Shown here piece by piece: positions 8,764 to 16,598 of a stretch of DNA of 64,000 nucleotides; the stretch's first letter is position 1, and each line of letters begins with the position of its first letter. The notes beneath the pieces were generated by a model. It was not told where the DNA came from. It saw nothing but the letters and a program-made list of their open reading frames with translations, and searched no databases. The position numbers and the translations under genes were made by a program. This DNA is from Nocardioides humilatus (GTDB taxonomy: Bacteria; Actinomycetota; Actinomycetes; Propionibacteriales; Nocardioidaceae), in the NCBI RefSeq assembly GCF_008373755.1, contig NZ_VUJV01000001.1, forward strand, positions 1,241,685 to 1,305,684. Direction: 5' to 3'.

Positions 8764-10140
8764 ATGGACCACGCCGACCTGCAGCGCGCCGCCAAGGACC
8801 ACCTCTGGCTCCACTTCTCCCAGCACGGGCGATACGCCGGCGACGGACCGGAGCACGACGTACCGATCATGGAGCGCGGCGAGGGCGTCTACCTCTACGA
8901 CAGCCACGGCAAGCGCTACCTCGACGGCCTCGCGGGCCTCTTCGTCTCCCAGCTCGGTCACGGGCGGCGCGAGCTGGCCGAAGCGGCCGCCAAGCAGGCG
9001 GAGACGCTCGCCTTCATGCCGCTGTGGTCCTACGCGCACCCGACCGCCATCGAGCTGGCCGACAAGATCGCGTCCTATGCCCCCGGCGACCTCAACCGCG
9101 TCTTCTTCACCTCCGGTGGCGGCGAGGCGGTCGAGTCGGCCTGGAAGCTGGCGAAGGACTACTTCAAGCGCGTCGGCAAGCCGCTCAAGCACAAGGTGAT
9201 CAGCCGCGCGATCGCCTACCACGGCACCACCCACGGCGCCCTGTCGATCACCGGTCTCCCGGGCCTGAAGCAGCAGTTCGAGCCGCTCGTGCCGTCGACC
9301 TTCCGGGTGCCCAACACCAACTTCTACCGGGCGCCGCTCCACCAGGACGACGCCGCCGCCTTCGGGCGCTGGGCCGCCGACCAGATCGAGGTCGCGATCC
9401 TCAATGAGGGTCCCGACTCGGTGGCCGCGGTGTTCCTCGAGCCGGTGCAGAACGCCGGCGGGTGCTTCCCGCCGCCGCCGGGCTACTTCGAGCGGGTCCG
9501 CGAGATCTGCGACGAGTACGACGTCCTTCTCGTCTCCGACGAGGTCATCTGTGCCTACGGGCGGCTCGGCGAGATGTTCGGCGCCACGGCGCTCGGCTAC
9601 CAGCCCGACATCATCACCAGCGCGAAGGGCCTCACCTCCGGCTACGCCCCGCTCGGCGCGATGATCGTGTCCGACCGGCTGTTCGAGCCGTTCGCCGAGG
9701 GCAAGGCGATGTTCGCGCACGGCTACACGTTCGGCGGTCACCCGGTCTCGACCGCGGTCGGCCTGCGCAACATGCAGCTCTTCGAGGAAGAGGGAATCCT
9801 GGCCGGGGTCCGCGAGCGGGCCCCCCAGCTGCGCGCCACCCTGGAGCGCCTGCTCGACCTCCCCATCGTCGGCGACGTCCGCGGCGAGGGGTTCTTCTAC
9901 GGCATCGAACTCGTCAAGGACAAGGCCACCAAGGAGTCCTTCACCGCCGAGGAGTGCGAGCGGATCCTCTACGGCTTCGTCTCCAAGGGCCTCTTCGAAG
10001 AAGGCCTCTACTGCCGCGCCGACGACCGCGGCGACCCCGTCATCCAGCTCTCCCCGCCGCTGGTCTGCACCCAGGAGCACTTCGACGAGATGGAGCAGAT
10101 CCTCCGCTCCGTCCTCGACAAGGCCTTCACCCTCATCTGA
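8764..10140 (+). CDS. Class III PLP aminotransferase, probable putrescine/diamine transaminase
   Basis: 458-residue class III (omega) aminotransferase. The PLP lysine is in ITSAKGLTSGYAPLGAM and the cofactor-binding aspartate is in LLVSDEVICAYGRLG; GGGEAVESAWKLA provides the phosphate-binding segment. It resembles the SpuC-type putrescine-pyruvate or beta-alanine-pyruvate transaminases. With the divergent aldehyde dehydrogenase it would convert putrescine to 4-aminobutanal and then GABA. The start at 8764 (MDHADLQ) follows a GGGGG ribosome site; the frame is open much further upstream but that part overlaps the divergent gene. The stop is 4 bp from the boundary of the 22-bp repeat element that follows. 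Confidence 0.92.
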   Translation: MDHADLQRAAKDHLWLHFSQHGRYAGDGPEHDVPIMERGEGVYLYDSHGKRYLDGLAGLFVSQLGHGRRELAEAAAKQAETLAFMPLWSYAHPTAIELADKIASYAPGDLNRVFFTSGGGEAVESAWKLAKDYFKRVGKPLKHKVISRAIAYHGTTHGALSITGLPGLKQQFEPLVPSTFRVPNTNFYRAPLHQDDAAAFGRWAADQIEVAILNEGPDSVAAVFLEPVQNAGGCFPPPPGYFERVREICDEYDVLLVSDEVICAYGRLGEMFGATALGYQPDIITSAKGLTSGYAPLGAMIVSDRLFEPFAEGKAMFAHGYTFGGHPVSTAVGLRNMQLFEEEGILAGVRERAPQLRATLERLLDLPIVGDVRGEGFFYGIELVKDKATKESFTAEECERILYGFVSKGLFEEGLYCRADDRGDPVIQLSPPLVCTQEHFDEMEQILRSVLDKAFTLI

Positions 10141-10144
10141 CTCC

Positions 10145-10231
10145 CCCGCGAAGTCGCACTCTTGGTGGGCCGAAGTCGCACTCTTGGTGGGCCGAGGTCG
10201 CACTCTTGGTGGGCCGAGGTCGCAGCTTGAG
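10145..10231 (+). repeat. Left array of 22-bp repeats
   Basis: Three head-to-tail copies of a 22-bp unit with core AGTCGCACTCTTGGTGGGC at 10149-10170, 10171-10192 and 10193-10214, followed by a decayed copy (CGAGGTCGCAG, 10215-10231). The outer edge at 10145-10165 is an exact 21-bp inverted match to 11322-11342. It begins immediately after the aminotransferase stop codon. Units abut without spacers, so this is not a CRISPR. Confidence 0.9.
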
Positions 10232-10240
10232 CACGGCGCC

Positions 10241-11212
10241 TCACCGCCGCCGGTGTCGGCGTGGGCGTGTTAGTGGCGAGCGTGCGTAGGCCCGCTTGGT
10301 CGCGAGGTGCGGCGCGCGATCGACGAACGCAGCTTCGAGCTCGGCCAGCCACTGGTTGCGCCCGAGGTCGGTCAGACCTTCCCGACGTACGACGATGATG
10401 ATCCAGCCGGCGTCCGCCAGCGCGTCCCGGCGGACTCGGTCATGGTTGCGGTCCGCTTCAGAGGAGTGATGCGCCTCGCCGTCGTACTCAACGGCGATCC
10501 GCAGGTGCTCGAAGGCGTTCTCGACCCTCACCTGTCTTCCGTCGGGTAGCCACACCCACACCTGGGACTCAGGCATGGGAAAGCCTTCGTCGTTGATATC
10601 GATCCGGATCCACGACTCGGGTTGAGAATCAACGTCCGGGCGCGACAGAGGAATGAGCTCGCGCAGCTGCGTCACCCCTCTTCGACCACCGAACCGCCGC
10701 AGCATGAAGCTCAGCTCACTCTCGGTGATCCCGAACCGCGCACGAAACGCGTCAAGCACACCGATCGCACGACGGCGACCGCGTAGACAGGCGATGTCGC
10801 ACGCAGTACGGATCGGCGTGGTCACGCGAGCGCCTTCGATCGTCATGATCTCGTCGGCCAGCAGGTCGCGCTTGCCGCCGAGGAAACCGCTACGCCGGGT
10901 CGCGGTCGCACCGTCGATGGACGCGACCTCGACGTCGGGCGGCACGTCGAGCTCTGCGTAGTCGAAGACGTCGATCCCGTGGAGCGAAGCCGCTGTGCGG
11001 TCCACGAGCACGCAGTGGTCAGGCAGGACAGCGGCCGCGGCGCGGGCCCGGTTGGTCGGGGTGTCTGCCCAGGTCCCGGGCACGTAGACACCGAACAGCA
11101 ACTGCTTCACCACGCCGCACTGCAGGAGTCCGCGCAGCTGCTGGCGAGTGGCGTCGTACGACGGCAGGTCGGCGGCCGTGAACGGGCGATCGGGCGGGAA
11201 GGAACTGGGCAC
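10241..11212 (-). CDS. DUF559 / AbiEi-antitoxin-like protein with Vsr-type nuclease fold
   Basis: 323 residues. The N-terminal 180 residues resemble the AbiEi-type regulator domain common in actinobacteria (QLLFGVYVPGTW, a VDRTAASLHGIDVF segment, TTPIRTACDIA). The C-terminal part is DUF559-like, a small PD-(D/E)XK/Vsr-related fold: RIAVEYDGEAHH supplies the acidic core and RRDALADAGWIIIVVRREGL the following strand-helix. Such proteins are widespread in this phylum and their activity is mostly unknown. The GTG start at 11212 has no clear ribosome site. It sits alone inside inverted 22-bp repeat arrays and interrupts an otherwise continuous polyamine locus. Confidence 0.75.
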   Translation of the reverse strand: MPSSFPPDRPFTAADLPSYDATRQQLRGLLQCGVVKQLLFGVYVPGTWADTPTNRARAAAAVLPDHCVLVDRTAASLHGIDVFDYAELDVPPDVEVASIDGATATRRSGFLGGKRDLLADEIMTIEGARVTTPIRTACDIACLRGRRRAIGVLDAFRARFGITESELSFMLRRFGGRRGVTQLRELIPLSRPDVDSQPESWIRIDINDEGFPMPESQVWVWLPDGRQVRVENAFEHLRIAVEYDGEAHHSSEADRNHDRVRRDALADAGWIIIVVRREGLTDLGRNQWLAELEAAFVDRAPHLATKRAYARSPLTRPRRHRRR

Positions 11213-11283
11213 GCGTCAGATTCGCCCGCACCGCCGTACTCATCAAGCGGACCGGGGGCGCCCTGTGGAGAACCCCGCGAATC

Positions 11284-11342
11284 CTGCGACCTCGACCAAC
11301 CAAGAGTGCGACTTGGGCCAACCAAGAGTGCGACTTCGCGGG
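11284..11342 (-). repeat. Right array of 22-bp repeats, inverted relative to the left array
   Basis: Two copies of the same unit read on the minus strand (cores CCAAGAGTGCGACTT at 11300-11314 and 11322-11336, period 22), preceded inwards by a decayed copy with CTGCGACCTCG at 11284-11294. The outer 21 bp mirror the left array exactly. The next base starts the potC-like stop codon. Confidence 0.88.
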
Positions 11343-12140
11343 CTACACCAGGGCTCGCGCTCGGCGGCGGGAGTTGACCTCGCCGGTGAGGACGATGACG
11401 AGGGAGATGACGAGCATGAGGGTGCCGACGACGTTGACCTGCATGGGGAGGCCGACGCGGGCGACGCCCCAGACGTACATGGGGAAAGTGACCTCGCTGC
11501 CGGAGTTGAGGTTGGTGATGATGAAGTCGTCGAACGAGAGCGAGAAGCTCAGCAGGGCGGCGCCGAGGATGCCGGGCAGGACCAGCGGGAACGTCACGCG
11601 CCAGAAGGTCTGCTGAGGGGTGGCGTAGAGGTCGGAGGCGGCCTGTTCGAGGGTGTCGTTCATGCCAGCCAGTCGCGAGCGGACGGTCACGACGACGAAC
11701 GACAGGCAGAACATCACGTGGGCGATGAAGATCGTCACGAAGCCGAGCTGGCCGGCGAATCCTCCCTGCACGAAGAGGGTGAGGAGCGAGGAGCCCATCA
11801 CGATCTCGGGCGCAGCCATGGGCAAGAAGATGAGCAGGTTGGACTGCGACCGCCCCGCGAAGTCCCACCGCACCAGGGCGAAGGCGGCGAGGGTGCCGAT
11901 GACCGTGGCGACGAGGGTCGCGAGCAGACCGATCTCGATGCTGAGCGCGAGCGAGTCGCACATCGCCGGGTCCGCGCACGGGTGCAGCCAGTTGTCGAGC
12001 GTGAACCCGTCGAACCGGTAGACATTGCGCGTCGCCGGGTCGTTGAAGCTCATCAGCACGACGAGGAAGATCGGCACGAAGAGGTAGACCAGCACCGCAC
12101 CGCCGATCAGCGCGATCACGTGCTCCCGGACCCAGCGCAT
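11343..12140 (-). CDS. potC: Polyamine ABC transporter permease, PotC type
   Basis: 265-residue inner-membrane permease of the spermidine/putrescine importer family, with about six predicted helices beginning VIALIGGAVLVYLFVPIFLVV. The cytoplasmic EAA loop is visible as LEQAASDLYATPQQTFWRVTFPLVLPGI, the coupling segment to the ATPase, written here only in part. The start ATG at 12140 overlaps the potB stop as TGATG. It is the last gene of the potDABC operon and its stop abuts the right 22-bp repeat array. The frame stays open upstream across potB, but this is out-of-frame shadow. Confidence 0.93.
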   Translation of the reverse strand: MRWVREHVIALIGGAVLVYLFVPIFLVVLMSFNDPATRNVYRFDGFTLDNWLHPCADPAMCDSLALSIEIGLLATLVATVIGTLAAFALVRWDFAGRSQSNLLIFLPMAAPEIVMGSSLLTLFVQGGFAGQLGFVTIFIAHVMFCLSFVVVTVRSRLAGMNDTLEQAASDLYATPQQTFWRVTFPLVLPGILGAALLSFSLSFDDFIITNLNSGSEVTFPMYVWGVARVGLPMQVNVVGTLMLVISLVIVLTGEVNSRRRARALV

Positions 12141-13024
12141 CAGAGCAGCTCCTCGGTCCCGACGCGGCGCACGTAGACGAGCACCATCGCGACGATCAGG
12201 AACATCAGGATCATCGACAGGGCCGCGGCGATGTGCGGATGGTTGGCGTTGGTCGCCTGGAGCTGGATCACCTTGCCGATGACGGTCGTCTCGGTGTTGC
12301 CGAGCAGCTCGGCGTTGATGTAGTCGCCGGTGGCGGGGATGAAGGTGAGCAGCGTCCCGGACACGACCCCGGGCAGCGACAGCGGCCACGTCACCTTGAA
12401 GAAGCCGGTGATCGGGTTGGAGTAGAGGTCGCTGGACGCCTCGATCAACCGCGGGTCGATCTTGTCGATGCTGGCGAAGAGCGGCAGCACCATGAAGGGC
12501 AAGAAGTTGTAGGCGAGGCCCATGATGACGGCGAAGTCCGTAGCGAGCAGCTTGTCGTCCTGGCCGAGGATGTGGACGAACTGGAGCGCGTCGACCACCC
12601 AGCCGTCGTCGGCGAGGATCAGCTGCCACGACAGGGTGCGCACCAAGAAGCTGGTGAAGAAGGGCACGATCACCAAGACGAGCAGCAGGCTCTTCCAGCG
12701 ACCCGACTTGAAGGCGATCGCGTAGGCCAGCACGTAGCCGAGCACGAGGCAGATCAGGGTCGCGGCGCCGCCGTACAACAAGGACCGCAGCAGCTGACCC
12801 TTGTAGAGCTTGATCGCCTCCCAGTAGTTGGCGAAGTGGTAGGTGACGTCCCAACCCGCCTTGTCCGACCCACCCGGGTCGTAGAGGCTCGCGGCCACCA
12901 GCGAGTAGAACGGGATGACGAAGAACAGGCCGAGCACGATGACGGCCGGCGCCATCAGGACGTACGCCGTCAGGCCCCTCCGCCGACCGGAGTCGGCCGG
13001 CGCCGCGACCCGGCTCTCAGCCAT
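12140..13024 (-). CDS. potB: Polyamine ABC transporter permease, PotB type
   Basis: 294-residue permease partner of PotC with a basic N-terminus and about six membrane helices (LTAYVLMAPAVIVLGLFFVI is the first). The EAA coupling loop reads LIEASSDLYSNPITGF followed by KVTWPLSLPGV. Stop and start codons overlap with potC downstream (TGATG) and with potA upstream (TGATG), so the three subunits are translationally coupled, as expected for stoichiometric assembly. Confidence 0.93.
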   Translation of the reverse strand: MAESRVAAPADSGRRRGLTAYVLMAPAVIVLGLFFVIPFYSLVAASLYDPGGSDKAGWDVTYHFANYWEAIKLYKGQLLRSLLYGGAATLICLVLGYVLAYAIAFKSGRWKSLLLVLVIVPFFTSFLVRTLSWQLILADDGWVVDALQFVHILGQDDKLLATDFAVIMGLAYNFLPFMVLPLFASIDKIDPRLIEASSDLYSNPITGFFKVTWPLSLPGVVSGTLLTFIPATGDYINAELLGNTETTVIGKVIQLQATNANHPHIAAALSMILMFLIVAMVLVYVRRVGTEELL

Positions 13025-14166
13025 CAGCTCGCCTCCTCAGCCCCGGCTTTGACGTCCTGGGCGTGGTCGAGGAGGAAGGCGTATTCCGGTCGCCACGACA
13101 GCTCGACGGACTCGCCCGTGCGGAAGATCGGGTCGCGCCCGGTGTTCTGCGCGAAGACCATGAGCTCCTGTCCCCACGGCATCTTCACGAGATATTGCGT
13201 GCTGACGCCGAAGAAGCTGACGTCGCTCACGACGCCGCCGGGGATGGTGTTGCCGGGCGCATCGAGCTCGGCACCGGCAGCGCCGATGAGGACCTTCTCC
13301 GGACGGATCCCGATCCAGCCCTTGCCGCCGTCGGTGTGGGCGCGGTGCGCCGGGATCGTCACACCGATGCCGTGCATGTCGACGGTCACGACGTCGCTCC
13401 CCGATGACTGCACCGTGCCCTCGATCAGGTTGGACTGACCGAGGAAGTTGGCGACGAAGGTGCTCGCCGGGTTTTCGTAGAGCTCCGACGGGGTGCCCAT
13501 CTGCTCGATCACGCCGGCGTTCATCACCGCGACGGTGTCGGCCATCGTCATGGCCTCCTCCTGGTCGTGGGTGACGTGGATGAAGGTGAGGCCGACCTCG
13601 GTCTGGATCCGCTTGATCTCGATCTGCATCGCCCGCCGCAGCTTGAGGTCGAGCGCACCGAGCGGCTCGTCGAGCAGCAGCACCTCGGGCTCGTTGATGA
13701 GGGCCCGGGCAAGGGCGACGCGCTGCTGTTGACCACCGGACAGCTGCGCCGGCTTCTTGCGGGCCTGGGCCTCGAGCTCGACGAGCTCGAGCATGTCCTT
13801 CACCTTGGCCTCGACGCCGCTGACCTTGCGGCGGCGCAGGCCGAAGGCGACGTTCTCGAAGATGTCGAGGTGCGGGAAGAGCGCGTAGTTCTGGAAGACC
13901 GTGTTGACCGGACGCTGGTACGGCTTCTTGTCCGTGATGTCCTGTCCGGCCAGTGTGATCGTGCCGGAGGTCGGTGCCTCGAGCCCGGCCACCATCCGCA
14001 GGGTCGTGGTCTTGCCGCAGCCCGACGGGCCCAGCAGCGCGAAGAACGACCCGCGCGGCACGTCGAGGTCGAGCTCCTTGACCGCGTGGAAGCTCGCGAA
14101 GGACTTGTTGAGAGCCCGGATCCGCAGGCCGTCGTACGACGAGCCGGCCTCAGCTGGCGATGACAT
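13024..14166 (-). CDS. potA: Polyamine ABC transporter ATP-binding protein, PotA type
   Basis: 380-residue cytoplasmic ATPase energising the importer. Walker A is GPSGCGKTT, the signature LSGGQQQR, Walker B LLLDEP and the switch histidine HVTHDQEEA. The C-terminal 130 residues form the TOBE-type regulatory domain usual in PotA/MalK-like proteins (GIRPEKVLI segment). Its first 17 bases overlap the 3' end of the binding-protein gene, and its stop overlaps the potB start. Confidence 0.95.
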   Translation of the reverse strand: MSSPAEAGSSYDGLRIRALNKSFASFHAVKELDLDVPRGSFFALLGPSGCGKTTTLRMVAGLEAPTSGTITLAGQDITDKKPYQRPVNTVFQNYALFPHLDIFENVAFGLRRRKVSGVEAKVKDMLELVELEAQARKKPAQLSGGQQQRVALARALINEPEVLLLDEPLGALDLKLRRAMQIEIKRIQTEVGLTFIHVTHDQEEAMTMADTVAVMNAGVIEQMGTPSELYENPASTFVANFLGQSNLIEGTVQSSGSDVVTVDMHGIGVTIPAHRAHTDGGKGWIGIRPEKVLIGAAGAELDAPGNTIPGGVVSDVSFFGVSTQYLVKMPWGQELMVFAQNTGRDPIFRTGESVELSWRPEYAFLLDHAQDVKAGAEEAS

Positions 14167-15346
14167 CGGCCCACTCCCCTTCGTACTTCTGCTGCTGCTC
14201 GTCGGTCAGGCTCATGAAGGCCCAGGTGTTCGCCAACATCTCGGCGTCGGGGAAGATCAGCGGGTTCTCGGCCAGCGACGGATCGATCTTCGTCATCGCC
14301 TCCTGCGCACCCTGCACCGGACAGATGTAGTTGACCCAGGCGGCGAGCTTCGCGGCGACCTCGGGCCGGTAGTAGTAGTCCATCCAGGCCTCGGCGTTGC
14401 CCTGGTGGGTCGCGTAGTTGGGCACCATCATGTTGTCGCTCCAGAGGGCCAGGCCCTCCTCAGGAGCGATGAACTTCAGGTTGGGGTTGTCGTACTGCGC
14501 CTGGATCACGTCGCCCGACCACGCCTCGCACGCGACGAGCACGCCCTGGGAGAGCTGCTGGAGGTAGTTGTTGCCGGAGAACTGCCGCAGGTGACCGTCG
14601 CTCTTGACCTGCTTGAGCCGGTCGAGCGCGTCTTCCCACTCGCTGTCGGTGAAGTCGGCCGGGTCGGCGCCGACCACCTTGAGGAAGAAGCCCATCGTGT
14701 CGTTCATCTCGCTGAGCAAGGTGATCTTGCCCTTGAGGTCGTCGCGGGTGATGAGGTCCTCGAAGCTGCCGACCTCGTCGACGAGGTCGGCGTTGTAGGC
14801 GATGCCGGTCAGGCCCGACTGCCACGGCGCGTGGTAGGTCAGGTCCGGATCCCAGGGGCGATCCTGGAGCGAGGGGATGAGGTTCTTCCGGACGTTCTTG
14901 ATCTTCTTCGGGTCCAACGGCTGGATCCAGCCGAGGCCGATCATCTTGGCGGCCATCCAGTCGGTCAGCACGATCATGTCGCGGTCGATCGGCTCGCAGG
15001 CCCGGGCCTGGTCGCGGATCTTGGCGTAGAACTCCGCGTTGTCGTTGACGTCGACGTTGTAGGTGACCTCGATGCCGGTCTCGTCCTGAAACTTCGCGAA
15101 CGTGCTGTTGGGGTTCTTGCGCGGGTCGATGTAGCCGGTCCAGTTGGAGATGATCAGCTTGCGGTCCGAGGCAGACAGGTCCTTGGCGGTGCCGCCGTCG
15201 GAGCAGGCCTGGACGGGATCGATCCCGAACATCGGCAACTTGAGCGCGGCGAGACTGAGGCCGCCGAAAGCGACCGCACCGCCGCCTTTCAACACTCCGC
15301 GGCGCGACAGGGTCGAACGGCGTGCGGGCTGGTCAGGCAAGGTCAC
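14150..15346 (-). CDS. potD: Polyamine ABC transporter substrate-binding protein, PotD type (Tat signal)
   Basis: 398-residue extracytoplasmic binding protein of the spermidine/putrescine family (LIISNWTGYIDP start of the mature fold; DIVL-type and YNADLV segments). The N-terminus carries a twin-arginine motif SRRGVLKGG and a hydrophobic stretch ending VQAC, so it is probably a Tat-exported lipoprotein. The GTG at 15346 (VTLPDQP) is preferred because AGGGG lies six bases upstream; the frame is open to 15526, but that part would cross the divergent promoter. First gene of the potDABC operon and divergent from an Lrp-type regulator. Putrescine as ligand is inferred from the adjacent catabolic genes. 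Confidence 0.92.
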   Translation of the reverse strand: MTLPDQPARRSTLSRRGVLKGGGAVAFGGLSLAALKLPMFGIDPVQACSDGGTAKDLSASDRKLIISNWTGYIDPRKNPNSTFAKFQDETGIEVTYNVDVNDNAEFYAKIRDQARACEPIDRDMIVLTDWMAAKMIGLGWIQPLDPKKIKNVRKNLIPSLQDRPWDPDLTYHAPWQSGLTGIAYNADLVDEVGSFEDLITRDDLKGKITLLSEMNDTMGFFLKVVGADPADFTDSEWEDALDRLKQVKSDGHLRQFSGNNYLQQLSQGVLVACEAWSGDVIQAQYDNPNLKFIAPEEGLALWSDNMMVPNYATHQGNAEAWMDYYYRPEVAAKLAAWVNYICPVQGAQEAMTKIDPSLAENPLIFPDAEMLANTWAFMSLTDEQQQKYEGEWADVIAS

Positions 15347-15501
15347 GAAAACCCCTGGGCGGATCGGCGAGTGGCCTCGGATCCTGCCACCGGCCCGGCC
15401 CTCTGACAAGGGAAACGGTGGCTTCGAAACCTGCCTGCAACTAATTCCGCGTTTCCGACCACCATTGAGCACCGAAGCCGTGGCATGCGACCATCGCCGC
15501 C
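15347..15501. promoter_or_regulatory. Divergent promoter region of potD and the Lrp regulator
   Basis: 155 bp serving both genes. GGAAACG at 15412-15418 recurs in inverted orientation (CGTTTCC) near 15449-15455, a possible operator with a centre-to-centre distance of about 37 bp. No convincing -10/-35 pair was assigned. Autoregulation by the Lrp protein is the simplest expectation. Confidence 0.4.
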
Positions 15502-15966
15502 ATGGCCCCCGCTTCCTCGCGTCCACCGCTCGACGACGTCGCCAAGTCGATCATCGAGCTGCTGCAGCAGGACGGTCGGCGCTCCTACGCGTCCATCGGC
15601 AAGGTCGTCGGCCTCTCCGAGGCGGCCGTGCGCCAGCGGGTGCAGCGGCTGACCGACTCGGGCGTGATGCAGATCGTCGCCGTCACCAACCCGCTCGAGC
15701 TCGGCTTCGCGCGCGCCGCGATGATCGGCATCCGGGTCTCCGGGCCGACGTCACCGGTCGCCGACGCGCTCGCTGAACTCGACGAGGTCATCTACGTGGT
15801 CGTGACCGCCGGCAGCATCGACATCGTGATCGAGGTCGTCGCCAAGTCCGAGGACGACCTGCTCACCATCTCCGACAAGATCCGGCGGGTCCCCGGGGTG
15901 TCGTCGACGGAGACGTTCGTCTACCTCGACATCCGCAAGGAGACCTACAACTGGGGCGTGCGCTGA
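15502..15966 (+). CDS. Lrp/AsnC-family transcriptional regulator
   Basis: 154 residues: N-terminal winged helix-turn-helix (DDVAKSIIELLQQDGRRSYA, then IGKVVGLSEAAVRQRVQRL) and a C-terminal RAM/ligand-binding domain (VIYVVVTAGSIDIVIEVV). Length is typical of the family. Position, divergent from the potDABC operon and next to a FAD oxidase and aminotransferase, argues that it senses a polyamine or amino acid and controls this locus. Its last 22 bases overlap the convergent HAD gene. Confidence 0.93.
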   Translation: MAPASSRPPLDDVAKSIIELLQQDGRRSYASIGKVVGLSEAAVRQRVQRLTDSGVMQIVAVTNPLELGFARAAMIGIRVSGPTSPVADALAELDEVIYVVVTAGSIDIVIEVVAKSEDDLLTISDKIRRVPGVSSTETFVYLDIRKETYNWGVR

Positions 15967-16598
15967 CCGACGAAGTCGTCGAGCCAGGCGGGGAACTCCC
16001 CCAGGTCGTTGAGTACGACGTGCGTGCCCGCCTCGAGCAGCTCCTCGGCCGTGCACCCACCTGTCAGCACCGAGACGCTGAGGGCGCCGGCGGCGAGGGC
16101 GCCTTCGACGTCGTGGATGTGATCGCCGACGTAGATCTGGGCTCCCTCGCGGACGAGGACCTCGGCCTTGCCGATGCCCCAGACCCAGCCCTCGAGGTGG
16201 TCGATGTCGAAGCCGACGTGGTCGACGTGGAGCTGGGCGTTGGCGGCGTACTTGCCGGTCACGACGACGACCCGGCCGCCGTGGCGTCGTACGGCGGCGA
16301 TCGCCTCGTGCGCGCCCGGTAGCGCGGGCACCGAGCGGATCGCGTAGTCGGGGTAGAGCGCACGGAACCGGTCGCCGGCCGGCCCGATGGCCTCGGCGGC
16401 GAGGTAGGGCTCGAGCAGCAGGTCGAGCGGGGGTCCGAGCTTCTTGGTCATCTCCTCGACGGGGAACTCGACCTCGAGCTCGGCGCCCAGCGCGAGCAGG
16501 ACGTCACGGAAGCCGGGCACCGTGTCGATGAGCGTCATGTCGAGGTCGAAGCCCACGACAAGAGGGGCCTGCCCAGGAGCCACCACTTCAGGAGTCAA
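15945..16598 (-). CDS. HAD-superfamily hydrolase (phosphatase)
   Basis: 217-residue HAD protein. Motif I is FDLDMTLIDT with the nucleophile and acid/base aspartates, motif II VVVTGK, and motif IV IYVGDHIHDVEGA. This is close to phosphoglycolate phosphatase-type enzymes, but the substrate is unknown. The longest frame begins with TTG at 16598, overlapping the stop of the FAD-oxidase gene; an in-frame GTG at 16586 is an alternative. The two genes form an operon. The 3' end overlaps the convergent Lrp gene by 22 bp. Confidence 0.85.
   Translation of the reverse strand: MTPEVVAPGQAPLVVGFDLDMTLIDTVPGFRDVLLALGAELEVEFPVEEMTKKLGPPLDLLLEPYLAAEAIGPAGDRFRALYPDYAIRSVPALPGAHEAIAAVRRHGGRVVVVTGKYAANAQLHVDHVGFDIDHLEGWVWGIGKAEVLVREGAQIYVGDHIHDVEGALAAGALSVSVLTGGCTAEELLEAGTHVVLNDLGEFPAWLDDFVGQRTPQL

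Larger units (their letters stand above)
10145..11342. mobile_element. Putative repeat-bounded cassette carrying a DUF559-type gene
   Basis: A 1198-bp segment exactly fills the gap between the ends of two convergent genes and has 21-bp perfect terminal inverted repeats. Each end is an array of 22-bp units pointing inwards with a degenerate innermost unit that shares CGAGGTCGCAG. The only gene inside is the putative nuclease at 10241-11212. No transposase and no flanking target duplication were seen, so calling it mobile is an inference from symmetry. Confidence 0.35.

Noticed and set aside
8716-10203. 495-codon minus-strand open frame opposite the aminotransferase
   Set aside because: Antisense shadow of a clear PLP enzyme, and it would also run into the 22-bp repeats.
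10149-10231. Short regularly repeated units resembling a CRISPR array
   Set aside because: Units are contiguous 22-mers with no spacers between them, and no cas genes are present.
10241-11212. Complete type IV toxin-antitoxin (AbiE) system
   Set aside because: Only an AbiEi-like N-terminal domain fused to a DUF559-like region is present; no AbiEii toxin gene is adjacent.
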